A stretch of DNA of 64,000 nucleotides from Steinernema hermaphroditum (taxonomy: Eukaryota > Nematoda > Chromadorea > Rhabditida > Steinernematidae), in NCBI GenBank assembly GCA_030435675.1, contig CM059623.1:11440092-11504091 (forward strand), written 5' to 3'. Shown in pieces: positions 14,564 to 27,205 of this stretch (the first letter of the stretch is position 1; the number at the start of each line of letters is the position of its first letter). A model generated the notes under the pieces. It did no database searches. It saw only the letters and a program-made list of their open reading frames with translations, and was not told the origin of the DNA. Both the position numbers and the translations under genes were made by a program.

Positions 14564-17500
14564 CTAGAAGACGGCTGTGCGCTGCTGGCTGTGGGGAGTG
14601 GACGTCTTGGGGCCGTTAGGCGTGCTGTTCAAGCTCAGATGGCCGATGTCGTAGTCGGCTGGAGGCGTCTCGGGACGGGAAACCTCCGCTTTGGTGGTGA
14701 TTACGGTAGCGGAGTCGCGACCGCCTAGAGAAGGACTCGCCGCGGGACCAGTCGAAGAAGAAGGGCTCTGGTGAGTGACTTCATCTTCGTTTGGCGCTCC
14801 GGTGGACTCGGCGCGCATCTGACGGCTGATGGTGGTGCCGAAGGCCTTCTCGTTCAAGTGCGGCTTACGGTAGATGCCCGTCTGGTCGTAGGTGCTCTCG
14901 GCGGTGGCGTCCCAAGAGGCTTCGTCCACGTCTTCTTCTCTCTGGAACACAGAGATGTTCCTGGTTGCCGAAGCTCAAACATACTCTTTTTTCGGGAGCT
15001 CTGTGGCGGCGGTAGGTCTCGTAGTAGCTGTCGTAGTGTTCGGGAGAGAAGGATCCGGGCTTGTAGCTCGCTTGAGGGGGCATCCTCGGAGAGCCTCCAC
15101 TCGGCATGTAGACGGGCTCCTCGTAGGGCACTCCCCTGCGCGGGAACGTGTCGTAGATCGACTCAGGACCCGTGATGATGGGTCCGCTGCCCGGTTCAGG
15201 ACTGCGCGAGCCGTCCGGGTGGCCCATGTGCGGCGGAGGTCCAAAGGGTGGCATGAACATACGCGGAGGCATCATCCCGGGCGGAGGCATCATTCCGAAA
15301 GGAGGGAATCGGGGTGGGGGACGCATCATCATCGGATGTGGCGGTGGGACCATGTGGGGTGGCGGAGGCCTCATCATCATGTGGGGAGGTGGGGGCATCA
15401 TTCCCGGCGGCGGAGGACGCATCATCATCATGGGGTGTGGAGGGAAAGGGCCTCGGTAGAAGGGAGGCGGGAAGGGTCCTCGGGGGCCTGGGGCCATTCC
15501 GCCTGGAGAAACGCGTTCGTAAGCGCCAGCCGTGCCGTAGATGCTCGGAGGTTCATAGATCTCGGGCTCGCGCACATCAGGCTGGCTGCCGAACTTTCCA
15601 CGCATCGGGTAGCCATCGGCCAAGTAGGGAACGAGAGCGCCTTCCTGCTCTGAAACGAACAGGGTTACTGTATGTTGGGGCCACAGAATGTTGGTACTCA
15701 CCATCGACTTCGCTGTGCGACTCCCTCTGCTTTCCCTTGTTCTTCTTGCTGATCACCATGCGGTTCTTGTTGAGCATGCTCGACGAGATGCTGGCGGTGT
15801 CGTACTCTCCGCTCTGCTGGCGACGCTGCCACGTCTGCTTGCCAATCGCCTTATCGCTCCAGTCGATGTCCTCCTCCTTGAACTCCTCTTCGATGTGCTC
15901 TCTTTCCACGACCGGGGACTCGTCGGTGGGAGTGCCGCTGCGGCTCGCCTCCTTGATGGCCTTGAGACCGGGCACTCGCTTGTCCTTCAGGATCATCGTG
16001 TCCGTATAGGCGAAGAAGCAGCATTTGACGAGCGCGTTGGCCGCTTTCTCGTTCGTGCAGATGAAGGCATGGCATTCAAGGACCTGAAACCTTCCATTCT
16101 TTCGCAATAATACAAACGAAACAGAGCTGGGAATTGTGTTTTGGCGTATGCGTTGCTTAGCCCCTCGTTCTTGTCCATCCACTCAACGCTGCCCTCACTT
16201 TTCACTCATCTGGGGCCATTTCTTAAACATCATCAACTCTCTATTTTATATTTCAATCGGTCGAAATCCAATTTGTAAAACTGATATGGCCGGGATAGCC
16301 ACGGAATCAATTCACCGTAGAATCTGAGCTGCGACCAAGAGGATTTTCATCTTAGAGTTTGATTTGAACTATTTCAACTTTTACTCAGACCCCTGTTCTG
16401 TCCTTGTCATCTGCATTTCCACCGTAGCCCCTCTCCTGCTTTGATCCCCAATCCATCATCGTCATCCCGTGTTCGTTCTCACCTTGACACCGTGGGTGCG
16501 ACGGAAGATGGCGGCGAATATGGGCGGATGCTGGCTGTCGGGCATCTGCGCGAACGGGCTGTCGAGCGGGAGGAAGCGGACGCCGCCACCCTCGATGGCA
16601 TATCCGCGGACGTCGGCGTAGCGTACGGCGGCGCAGTAGTGGAGCGACGTGACGGGGAAGAAGGCGGTCTCCGTCTTCCTGTCGCCCTCGACGTACTCGA
16701 TCAGCAGGCCGTTGGAGTAGACGGAGAGCCTGCAAGACGACAGATACGATCGGCGGTCGTATAAGTTAGCAGCGAGCGATGCCTATCTGCGAGATCATCT
16801 GTTTTATGGTGCTCTGTGGAAGGTTAGGTGGCGGAGGTGGTCCGTGAGAAAAAGGGAAGTAATTATAAGCATATTCTTGTACTATAGAGGTCAAAGGGAC
16901 TGTTTTGTAGAACGAAGAAAGAGGCACGTGCTCCAAGTTATGGTTGAAATGTCACAGTAACCCGTAACAATAAAAGGAGTAAATATATAAAATGTCTGAA
17001 TGTCTAAAAATTCATTTTTTAAGACATTCAATCGTGAGACCGGTAGGAAAGCGAAAAACGAAAGAAACCGACAAGTCTCACGCTTTGAAGCTCCGAAAAT
17101 GACTCTCTAGACACTTGCGGTAGACGTCTAAAGTGCCCTTTTTGAAACACCCTGCACATTTGTGTGTTTTCCGAGTAGAGGACTGGTCTTGTGGCAATAC
17201 AGCTTTAAATTTTTTAATGAGTTTTTGCTCCTTTGAAGCGTCCTCTTTTTCTCCTGAAGGGATGTTAGAATCGTTTTGCGGACCTCACCCGACCATCTAT
17301 GGTGTCCTTAAAAACAGTCCTTATGTCACGTTCACAATCAGGCAGTCACGTTTTCGAAGTAATTAGTTGTGCGCTCCTTAAACAAACACTATTTTTTGTT
17401 TCATCGATACGGCCTTTTCACAAAAATTCAAACAAATTGGGAATCCGGTTCCCGACCCGGTCCGCTCCCAGCCCATTCCCTAACAGCCCATTAAACCGCC

Positions 17501-17676
17501 TTACAACTCTCGCCACTTTCCCACCCTTACCAAGAATCGATGCCCTTCGTCTCGGTGTTCTCGTTGACGGGGTACCGGTCAAGAAGTGGCTGCTGGATGC
17601 CCTGCAGGCCGTCCTTGGTGATCGTCGGCACGGAGGAGCCGATGTAGAGGACTCGACATCGACACAGCGACGTCAT
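14564..17676 (-). CDS. PTB (PID)-domain adaptor protein with Pro/Met-rich C-terminal region
   Basis: Five exons (17531-17676, 16483-16729, 15702-16083, 14985-15649, 14564-14941) give 605 aa. The N-terminal ~180 residues form a phosphotyrosine-binding-like fold: CRVLYIGSSVPTITKDGLQ, then GIDSWLSVYSNGLLIEYVEG, FFPVTSLHYCAAVRY, then PIFAAIFRRTHGVKVLECHA, and the C-terminal helix EKAANALVKCCFFAYTD. An acidic region with EEEFKEEDIDWSD follows. Then comes a low-complexity Pro/Met stretch built from repeats like PPPHPMMMRPPP (about residues 305-390), and a Ser/Thr/Pro-rich tail. It probably acts as a cytoplasmic scaffold binding NPxY-like peptides; this is inferred from the fold only. I cannot assign a named subfamily. 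The start is the first ATG after a TTTCAG acceptor. Confidence 0.82.
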
Positions 17677-20600
17677 TTCGGCGCGCGTGTTCTGAAAGCG
17701 AAATTGAGGCAACTGTTTAGGCATGCACGCGGTGGGGTGTTGCTGGGTGCGCGACGGAAGGGCGAACAGGTTCTACGCCTCGGCCGTCTTCTTCGCTTTT
17801 CGGTGGCGGTGCTCGCTTACACGCCAATCACGGGGCGAAAAACACGCGGCGCGATGACAGCTTTATTCGATTTGTGAGTTTTGGAATCTGCGCTATTCGC
17901 CGGCGTGGTAGGCAACGATCTCCGGAGGAGGGACGGCTGAAGAAGATACGCTCGGTTGGGCTTGAGGCGGAGGGAAGGAGGTGCACGACGCGATCAGCGA
18001 TCAGATATTAAGTTCGCAGATTGACCCTAAATCCAATTATGCGGTGCAAAAAGCACATATTTTAGGCGCAGATTATGAGGTAGCCGGTCCGGAATCTGAA
18101 GGGCTGCGAAGATCTCTATGTAACGGGGATTTCCCTCAGCTTTGGAAGCTAAAGGAGGAGGTTCAATGGGGAGATATAATATGGCAACTTTCTTTGTAGA
18201 TGCATCATACTTTCCCTGACGTTTTGTATTGTGTAATGGTAGAGAAGGATCAACTCTTTGCTCAAAAAATGAAAACAAAATGTGATTTATGACTCCAAAA
18301 TCCAAAGAGTACTTTACTGAGTGAACGAGCAGGCATGCTACTGCCGTAGATTCGGCCAGAAAGGATACGGTTTTTTCGACCGTCGTTGTTAGTGAGAGAG
18401 TATACCCATAGATTTAAACTGAAATGCGTCACAATTAGGCCAGCTAACAAGTAAATATCTAAATAGCTATGACTTCAATTCAAAGACTTCAAAGACACCA
18501 AATAAAAGAACAGTCTCCTAACGACAGTTTAAGACTGGTTGCCTTCTTATCATGAGTACGCCCATAAAATAAAAACAACGAGTGATTTACGATGTGCATA
18601 AAGTAGAAAGTGTTTGTTCATTGGGTGTAGCATGACCGATCGGAAGTAAGAAGACGTCACAGCTCTGGACAAAACGGGATATGCTAAAGCATTAGTTGAT
18701 TTTGTTGACACCCGGGTTGAGCTAGATAGATAGCATGTTTGGGGATTGAGTGTTCTGATAGTATTTGAGCATTTATCTTTACTTAAAATAGTTAGTTGAG
18801 GTTTAAGGGAACTTTAACTCCGATCTAGCGAAATTGGCATTTACGGAAAAGGCGAAAAATGGCTGTAGAACCGAAATACAGAAATGCAAGGTAAGTTGTA
18901 TAAGAAATTAAGACATGAATTGGAATCATTTTCCGTTCAGTTCTTAAGATTCGTGACTCATCGTTTGGACCGTTCGGATCGCAAATAGAATGGAAAGGGT
19001 ATGGATCAGGAAGAATTAACATCGTCCTCAGAAATGATCTCATTTTGGCACACCAACTTCAGGCTGAAAGCTCATCGAAGGTAAAAAATATGTCAATTTC
19101 ATTGTATTGCCGGCCCGATCACCGCTGATCGTTTTCCACCACTCCTTCCAGATAATCAGACGCAAAAAAATCAAGCCAGATGGTCAGATGCATTTGGATA
19201 CGTGTTCATGTCAGGTGACCCAAAATGGACATTTTTCTGACAGCTTTCTTTTCAATTTTATTGTGCCACGTCGTACTGTCGCTGTAAATATGAGTCTGAA
19301 GAGTCTGAAGAACATGTTATGAAAACTCGTCATACTTTTAGGTTCTAGCAGTGACGAATACAGGTGGTTATAATCGGTGGAATTGGTGGAATCGAGTTAT
19401 AAAATATCAAAGAGCACGAAAATACGATAAACAACGGTAACGCTGTAGAGATACAAGCAAAACTGTCCAGAAACCCAACCACAAACAACTTTAGAAGCAG
19501 ATTATCCTAGTAGAACACACAATACCGGATCCTTTGTCCACAAACACAAACAATTTCACCCAATCCTCAACCATCGCTCCACGCAAGGAGCGCTACAGAA
19601 ACGACACCTTCGTAAGATTTGCTTAGCGCGTCCTACAGTCGTCGCCGTCACGGCTATCCTCCTCGGCTCGCACTTCCGACTCGCAAACAAATAAAAGGTC
19701 AGCGAAGTTCCAATTTCTCTGATCAAAAGACGCGTGCGTTCCCACAATTAGGACATGTTCCACTTTTTTGCAAATTCATCTTTTCCGCTCGTTGGCTGCG
19801 CGCCCCTGAAGGTCACCTCCCCGTGTTGTGGTCCAAATGGACGCCGCCGCGCACAGTAGTCAGTGTTGTTTACATAGGGGAATTACATTAATCCTCCGAA
19901 GTTGCGAGCCACTGGCGCCACGGTCCAAAAGGTGAAAAATAACATTTACCGCTAGGGCTAAACGCCGGTGGAGCAGGTTCTGCCCGGGGCACCCCTCCGC
20001 CACCCGCCTCGGATCGATCGGGAAGATGCGCAGCGCCTCGAAATCAGCAGAAAATTGCCAATACCTTCTTGTTTACACTGCTGCCCAATACAGAGTACGG
20101 TGGCCGAGGGGCGATCGGGGACGCGACACGAATTTCGCCCAAAAATCGCTTCTCGAAGCGCGGCGCAATTTGTCCGCAAGCAAACTACGTGGAACTCGGG
20201 GCTGCGGGATTATCGTGCGATTAATTGGATAATTAGGTCGTCTAATCTCGGCGGCGGCGACGTTTGAAACCGTTTTGCGCCGGGGGCGAATGTTTTCTTT
20301 GGCGGTGGCGGTGGATGAAGTGTTAATGGGGTGTGGAAGGACTCCGGAAGTGGCGGAAGATGGAATGCGCAGAATGTTGGGAGGGGATGGACGGGTTATA
20401 CTTTGGGGGGAGTCCACAGTTCGGTGGACACGTAGCAGAATTGCACTGTATACAGTATCCAGCTGAGATGCATGATATGACTATGTTTCTTGGTGATCCT
20501 AGTCTTTTAAGCTATTCTAATCTGATCCATCGGACCGAAGTTAGTCGAAGATGAGGCTAAAACCAATTCAAGTATCTCTTTTTCTGTATCTTTTCAATCT

Positions 20601-21160
20601 TATAGTGTAGGATACCTAGAGGCAAGTGCAGAAAGGATCCTGACCTTGTGATTAGGCCAGCCAACGTCCTAGAAAACACATTTATTGGACAGTAATCCTC
20701 TGATCAACATAAAGGATCTGCAGAGTCCATACACTCTACGAAAAGACGCCAATGGTTTTCATCTCGTAATACACGAACCGACGAATGACGAGCTTGTGCC
20801 AATGGCTATAACTCAAAACTGACCGGAAAAATAAACCCTTCTGACCCTCACAATCACCCTCATCCCGTACGTCGGAAATAACGGAACTACCTGAAGATAG
20901 AGAACACTCAGCGGGCGTCGCAATACGAAAAGGAAAAAGAGACAAACCGTTTCGCGCACCCGTAACACACCGCCGCGCAACGGCGGTTAAGGTCAAAGTC
21001 AAACCATTCCTCTTCCCTGACCTCTCGTCGCCGCCTCGACCTTCAAGAAACGGCGGCCGGCGAAGACGCACGAGCTGATGAAGACGAAGAAGTGCTGGGA
21101 TATGCGGCACACATTATTCTCGGTCAAAAGGCACAGAGATCAACACAGGCATACACGTGT
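17677..21160. other. Gene-poor interval
   Basis: No exon with recognisable protein similarity was found. About 17700-18000 is the presumed promoter of the PTB gene, and about 19960-20400 is GC-rich. Frames at 19556-19891 and 20736-21110 are open but show no domain and no supportive splice context. Confidence 0.45.
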
Positions 21161-22572
21161 TTAAAGGGAATTCCAGTCGATCGGCTGCTTCCCTAGGCGG
21201 CCGAGCGCTTCGTTCGTCTTCGAGAAGCACTTGCAACCTTGAAAGTGACGGAAACTCAGCGGAGACGGATGAGCGGCCTGAAGAAGATAGAAAAAACATA
21301 CGAAATTTAACATTTTTTGTCCAACCTTGATCACGGCGTGTTTCTTCCGGTCGATGAGGGCTTCCTTCTTGTGCGCGAAGCCTCCCCACAGCAGAAAGAC
21401 GACTCCGTCGGCGTGTCTATTAATTATCTTGATTACTTCGTCGGTGAACCGTTGCCATCCGATCTTGCTGTGCGAGTTCGCCTTGTGCGCTCTAAAAGTA
21501 CAAATTATAAGTTACAGATGCGGTAGACGTGTGTAATTAATAGGTAAGGGTTAGGGTACGCATGGTTGCGGCTCTGATTCGTCCCATATGCCAACCTAAG
21601 TACGCCACGATTCATTTTTAGGTTCCATCTTACCCACAATTAAAATGTCTATTAATCGAACACTCAAAACACGAACAGAGAAATGCGCATGCGTTCTCGT
21701 CTCACTGAATGTGCGTCTAGACATAAACCACGGCCAGAGAAAACGAAAATAGACGGATGCAGGTGTGTAGAATTTTAGACATTTCAACTGGGGAACGAAC
21801 AAATTTGAGACAGTTGCAATCGTAGACTGCAGACATGTTTGAACCGACTGACACCACTTCACTGCCGTCTACAGACGCGATACACTTACTCGACTGTAAG
21901 AGAAGCGTTGAGCATGAAGATTCCTTGCTCAGCCCACGGAATCAGACACCCGTGAGTAGGAACGTTGAATTTTCCAATGTCGGTGACCAGCTCCTTGTAC
22001 ATATTCTTCAGCGATGGCGGAGGTCTAATCCCATGTTTCACCGAAAAGCACAATCCATGGGCCTGAAACGTACTTCTATGAGTGGAACAGAGAAATTCGG
22101 TCAACCTGTCCATCGTCATGGTAAGGATCCTGTCCGAGTAGAACGACGCGAATCTTGTCGAAAGGCGTTAGGTTGAAGGCACTGAAGATTTCGTCTCTTG
22201 GCGGAAACACTTGCACTCCCTAAAAGCACGCAAATGAATAGACCAAGACACGGCAACTGCCTTCTTCTTCTGTCGATCGAGGAATTCCACGATCTCTGTC
22301 ATGTACTTCTTCTTGAATTCGACGTCAAGCAACTCGCGCCACTTCTCGTCCTCGATCGAAGCCTTCAGAAAATCATACGGCAACGCAGGAGTGCACGCCG
22401 ACTGTTCCTCTTCTGGAATCTCGGGCAATTCAACCGCGGAGGAGGGTCCCGCTGTGTTGCTGGCGTTCGTGGTACAGAAGGTGATAGAGGAGGCGGACAC
22501 AGATTCGACCTTTTTTGCAGCCCTCGAGGCGCGGAGAAACATCTCCGGAATCTTCACGGACTTCGACGTCAT
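21161..22572 (-). CDS. ung-1: Uracil-DNA glycosylase (UNG)
   Basis: Base-excision repair enzyme that removes uracil from DNA in nucleus and mitochondria. Exons: about 22258-22572, 22106-22219, 21890-22062, 21326-21491, 21161-21277, giving about 294 aa. Family-1 motifs are complete: the water-activating loop [20 protein letters not shown] (catalytic Asp), the Pro-rich loop [27 protein letters not shown], and the DNA-intercalating loop AAHPSPLS (catalytic His). The C-terminus [20 protein letters not shown] is typical. The N-terminal ~75 residues are variable and end in [15 protein letters not shown]. The first donor is uncertain: either GCA|GTTGCC or a GC-type donor three bases earlier; both keep the frame. 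The gene begins only ~140 bp after the stop of the INO80E-like gene on the same strand, which suggests an operon with UNG downstream. Confidence 0.95.
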
Positions 22573-22576
22573 TATA

Positions 22577-22683
22577 CTAAGAAAAGCACGGTTAACAACT
22601 ATCACGGAGCAGGAACAGATAGTACTGAAGGCGAGAAGCACAAAATCTTCTAAACACATACATGTTACGGAAAACTTTTTATT
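22577..22683 (-). promoter_or_regulatory. Candidate operon intercistronic region (poly(A) signal to trans-splice acceptor)
   Basis: On the minus strand AATAAA (22678-22683) follows the INO80E-like stop codon at 22714 by about 30 nt. About 100 nt further lies a pyrimidine-rich acceptor (CTTTTCTTAG, ending at 22577) four bases before the UNG ATG. This spacing is the usual one for SL2-type operon junctions in rhabditid nematodes. No direct evidence of trans-splicing is available from DNA. Confidence 0.55.
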
Positions 22684-22713
22684 AAACCAACGAATTGTAC
22701 AGAAAAGAGAGAG

Positions 22714-25097
22714 TCATCCCCGCGGAGGGGGTCGTGTGTTTATGTGGTGGGGGTGGTGGTCCATGTCCATGGGAAGGCCTACGTTGACGATCGAGTTCGT
22801 TATGTTACCGGGCGAGAGGGGTTTCAGCCTGTCGGACGAGCTGTCGTCGATGTGCTGGAAGTGGTGCATCTGATGCTGGTGGTGCTGCTGCTGCCTGCTG
22901 TTGCCGAGACCGCTGGTCGATGGCTGCGAGGAAGTTTTGGTAAGCGGAGGCAGAGGTGTCACTTCAACTGAAATGTCATCGATCAATAAATACGGAATAA
23001 ACGATGACAATAATTGGAGCAAAACACGTTAACAGGGCGTCTTACAGATACAGATAGACTTTGATCTTTTTACTAACATTATTTCGAACAGAGTAGCCGT
23101 GAAGGAAACGCAATCATTGCTTTTACTGAGCTTATTTATCCAGATACACGTTGTTGTCCAAAAATTGAAAAATAAATAATTTCTAAGATATCTGAACATC
23201 TAATGTGCAAATCTTCTTCACATATCGACATTTAAGAGCAAGAAGCCTCACCTTTAACTTTCGGTGGCGCCGGTCTGGACGTTCTTCTGCTTGATCCACC
23301 GGTTGTGGCGCCGGCGCCCGAGGTGCTTGGCCCCGCGTTCGCATTCGCGGCTTGTTTCCGTTTCGGAGGAGGACGCGCCTTCCTGAAATCAACGGTTTAC
23401 CGATTCCCACGAAAAACAAACAAACTTTTTTGGCACAGCCTTCGGTTTCTCCTCCACTGTCGCCACTGACGCGTCAGAATCGTCGCTGGATTCGCTGAGA
23501 TTGTCTTTTTCGTAGATTATCAGCCGATCGAGCAGGAAGTTCTTGTCGCGCGAGAGTTTCAGCAGTTTTCGCTGCAAATTCCGCAGCTCTTCCTGATAGC
23601 ATTCATTTTCCTAAAAATGAAAGTAATGAAAATGGCGGGGGAAGGAAGGAACTGACATAAACGATGTCCCTGAACTTTCGCTTCAGCTGACGGTAGTGCT
23701 CCTTGGCGGAGACGACCTGACTGTCGTTTTCCAAATCGTGGAACACCTGGGCTGGCGGCGCCTGGGCTTGTGGAGGTGGCGCGTGATGGACGGCGGCGGC
23801 TGGCGGAGCAGGATGGGGATGAGGCACGGGACCCGGAGCAATGCTCGTCGGATGCTGAGGAGGGGGATGCATCTGTTGTGGTTGTGGTGGAAGTGGTTGC
23901 TGCTGTTGAGGAGGTGGCGGTGGGGCCATCTGAGGATGACCATGTTGTGGATGTTGGACATGTTGCTGCTGAAAATACATCAACTTAGACGAATTCGCGA
24001 GGCAGACATTCGTCCGCAAGTCTGGTCCGAAACGGTATCGTCATTTCTGTCGTCATTTTTGCAGACTTCCAACGGCGAGATCGGTCGAAAAAAAGAGAAA
24101 GAAACCGACTTACCGCTACAGAATGCTGAGGAACATGCTGAGGAGGCGGTTGCGAGTGGATCTGGCGTTGTGGAGGCGGCTGAGGATCCACGTAGACGTG
24201 CTGCGTCTGCTGTATGTGCCCCTGGGGCTGTTGGTGATGGACGATTTGCTGCTGTTGCTGGGGAATATGGTGCTGCTGCGGCATCGGCTGTTGCTGATGA
24301 AATATCTGATTCTGTTGGGGCGGCGGCATCTGATTTTGCTGATCCACGTAGCTCGTCGTCATTCTCGCCTGCTTCGCCCTAGGAGGCATGATCTCTTGAT
24401 TCGGCGGCTGCATCTGATGCTGCTGCACGGGTTGATGTTGCTGCGGAGCTTGCCGCATCGGCTGCTGGCGGTAGTTTTGCTGTGGAGGAGGATGCTCCAT
24501 CTGGACGAACTGCTGCTGGTGTTGCTGCTGTGGATGCGGCGTCTGAGGAGGCGCATGCATGTAGTCCATGTGATGCTGATTCTGCATTTGTTGGGGCTGC
24601 GCCTGAACGTAGTGTTGCTGTTGATGCTGCGGTTGATGACTAGAAGTGGCATTCAGAGCTTCGTGACGGATGTAGGCAGTGGACGACTGCTGCTGAGAGC
24701 GCTTCTGCGCCTTCTGATACGCCGACTGGCGACTCTGCGTTACGCCCATGTGCCGCTCGACGAGCTGCATTTGCTGGTTCACTTGCTGCTGTTGCTGAAG
24801 CGTCTGCTTCTGAGTTTGTTGGTAGCGTCGAGTCGGCCCCGGAGGCGGCTGATGTTGCTGGGGAGCCGACTGAGGAGGAGGCTGCTGCTGCGGTGGAGGA
24901 GGATCGTTGTACACATGATGATGCTGATGCGAATCCATGTAGATGTCGTGGGATGGCACAGGCTGCAGCTGTGCATAGTCCATCGACGGCTGAGAAGTCA
25001 TGCCGGTGGAGCCGGGCGTCGGCGGATAGCTATGCTGCGAAACCGAGCGCTGCACCATCATCGGATGTTGCTGGGTGGGCGAGGAGACGTCACCCAT
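22714..25097 (-). CDS. INO80E-like chromatin-remodelling subunit with long Gln-rich N-terminus
   Basis: Exons 24114-25097, 23657-23968, 23426-23610, 23252-23382, 22714-22967 give 621 aa. Residues 1 to ~415 are low-complexity Gln/Pro/His/Met (many QQQ, PPPPQQQ and HHQ runs). About residues 410-480 hold the part I recognise: KEHYRQLKRKFRDIVYENEC followed by LQRKLLKLSRDKNFLLDRL and an acidic Ser stretch (SESSDDSDAS), which closely follows the coiled-coil start of vertebrate INO80E. A basic Pro/Lys segment (KKKARPPPKRK) and a second His/Gln-rich tail follow. The role, by family, is as a metazoan-specific subunit of the INO80 nucleosome remodeler. The large Gln-rich extension is not part of vertebrate INO80E, which is only about 240 aa. 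It is a neighbour of UNG on the same strand. Confidence 0.8.
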
Positions 25098-25551
25098 GGC
25101 GTCGCTTCGGGCTGAATATCAGGCAAAAGCCGGCGGTGATCCCTGTACGGCACTAATTTTGCGAGATTAATATCGCGAACTGAATAGAAGCGCTGCGCGC
25201 CTGATGTAAGCCGCTCACACTCGGCCGAACGGCGCGAAATCGACCGTTTTAAACAGGCCGCGTTTTCGCGGTGGAAACGTCGTAGATTCGGCAAGCTAGA
25301 TTTGTTTGGCTTGAGATTGCGCGAAGACTCCGCTGATGTCCAACGTAAATGCGCGAGCTTCGAACACCATCCTCTTCGACTCTTTTGGGAACGCTTCTGG
25401 CGCTTCACACACTTGAGCCAACATCTGAAGGCAACTGTAGCGACAACAAATAAACACATCGAACAGAAAATCTGAATTGAAGGAAAGCATTACAAAGACA
25501 ACAAAAATACATGTATCCATTAAGACAATCCGACAAGAACATTAATGAAGC

Positions 25552-26077
<526 letters not shown>

Positions 26078-26641
26078 CGCGAAGCTGAAAGCACTGGCAC
26101 AGATTACATCATGGAACGTACACCTTCGAAGCTGATATGATAGCTTCGAAACCTGACTGTACAAGCGAACACGGAATTAAAGATGAAACGCGTGAAATGA
26201 AAGAACACGAACACAGAAAGATTTAAAAAATCGAAGAAATAAACGGAGCTGATTAAACGTAGTGTGTCAGCACCACCGCACCCTCAGAAATGACGGCAAC
26301 CACGAACGAAGCATGTTGTCTAGACGACAGACCGTTTTTCTCGTTTCAAGACCGTATTCGCATTTAAAACGCCAAATCGAGTGGTGCTACAGGCGCCATG
26401 GAACAGTTTCGGTTACGGTAGGCCAATACCGTAATCTTGACAAATCAAACAAACAGTTCGTATCAAACAGTCGCCATGTGCATTCCCGTCTATTTCCATG
26501 TGTTCTTCTCTGCTGAAACTAAAACTATGCAGAGAAACATAGTCAAAACCACTTGGCACGCACATTTGCTTCATGAAGCACTATTTATTGCACAGAACAC
26601 AATTGTTAGTCTCCTGTAGTTTCAGTTTCTTGCAGTCCAGA
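26078..26641. other. Intergenic, between the H3 variant and the four-TM gene
   Basis: It contains the presumed promoter of the H3 variant and the 3' end of the four-TM gene. One TACGGTAG motif lies at 26414. Nothing else was recognised. Confidence 0.5.
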
Positions 26642-27205
26642 TCAGGCGGTCCCAGGACTCGGACTCGCTGCGTTCTTACCCATTTTGCAGTAGGTGTAGA
26701 TGACAGAGACGGAGCACAGGATTTCAATCAAACCCAAGACGGTATATAGTGTCACCTTAAACCAAATATATTCTTTGAGGTCCTCAAATTGCTCGTCAGT
26801 CAGATGGTGATGTTCTAAATACTTTTCGTTAAATTCCGTTGTGCAAGGAAAGAACCTACTGTTCTCAGTGTTGACTGTGTAAATACACCAAACGAGAACC
26901 AAAATAAAGGCCACGAGTGTGAAGAAAAATGAGATTATGAACGGGAGGAGAAGGCACTTGCTGTTCTTCACAATACCGATCCAAGCCAGGAGGTGAATGA
27001 GCACTGCGATCACAGTGGGAATGAGTTGCATATAAGATTGATAGTCCGAACGCATGGATTCATTCTTGACGACACCTGTCAACTCAGAGACCAGCTGTAT
27101 ACCATAACCAATCGTTGCCATGATCACCAGAGTCAATGCAAGGCACTGAAATACGTCTTCGATTAGAATATACTTGAGATGATGACTTACTCTTGCGGAG
27201 CACAT
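26642..27205 (-). CDS. Small four-transmembrane protein, function unknown
   Basis: Exons 27191-27205 and 26642-27145 encode 172 aa. The tiny first exon (MCSAR) is followed directly by the first hydrophobic segment. Four membrane spans are visible: around LTLVIMATIGYGIQLV, IPTVIAVLIHLLAWIGIV, FIISFFFTLVAFILVLVWCI and YTVLGLIEILCSVSVIYTY. A loop of about 35 polar residues, with FFPCTTEF and His-rich EHHHLTDEQF, lies between spans 3 and 4. An in-frame stop upstream fixes the start. The layout resembles other small nematode tetraspan-like families, but I see no tetraspanin CCG motif and cannot name it. Confidence 0.75.
   Translation of the reverse strand: MCSARVSHHLKYILIEDVFQCLALTLVIMATIGYGIQLVSELTGVVKNESMRSDYQSYMQLIPTVIAVLIHLLAWIGIVKNSKCLLLPFIISFFFTLVAFILVLVWCIYTVNTENSRFFPCTTEFNEKYLEHHHLTDEQFEDLKEYIWFKVTLYTVLGLIEILCSVSVIYTYCKMGKNAASPSPGTA

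Noticed and set aside
14892..15653. Long plus-strand frames (253 codons and others)
   Set aside because: Antisense of the Pro/Met-rich exon of the PTB gene.
24123..25115. Long plus-strand Leu/Arg-rich frame
   Set aside because: It is the antisense of CAG/CCN-rich codons in the Gln-rich exon of the INO80E-like gene.
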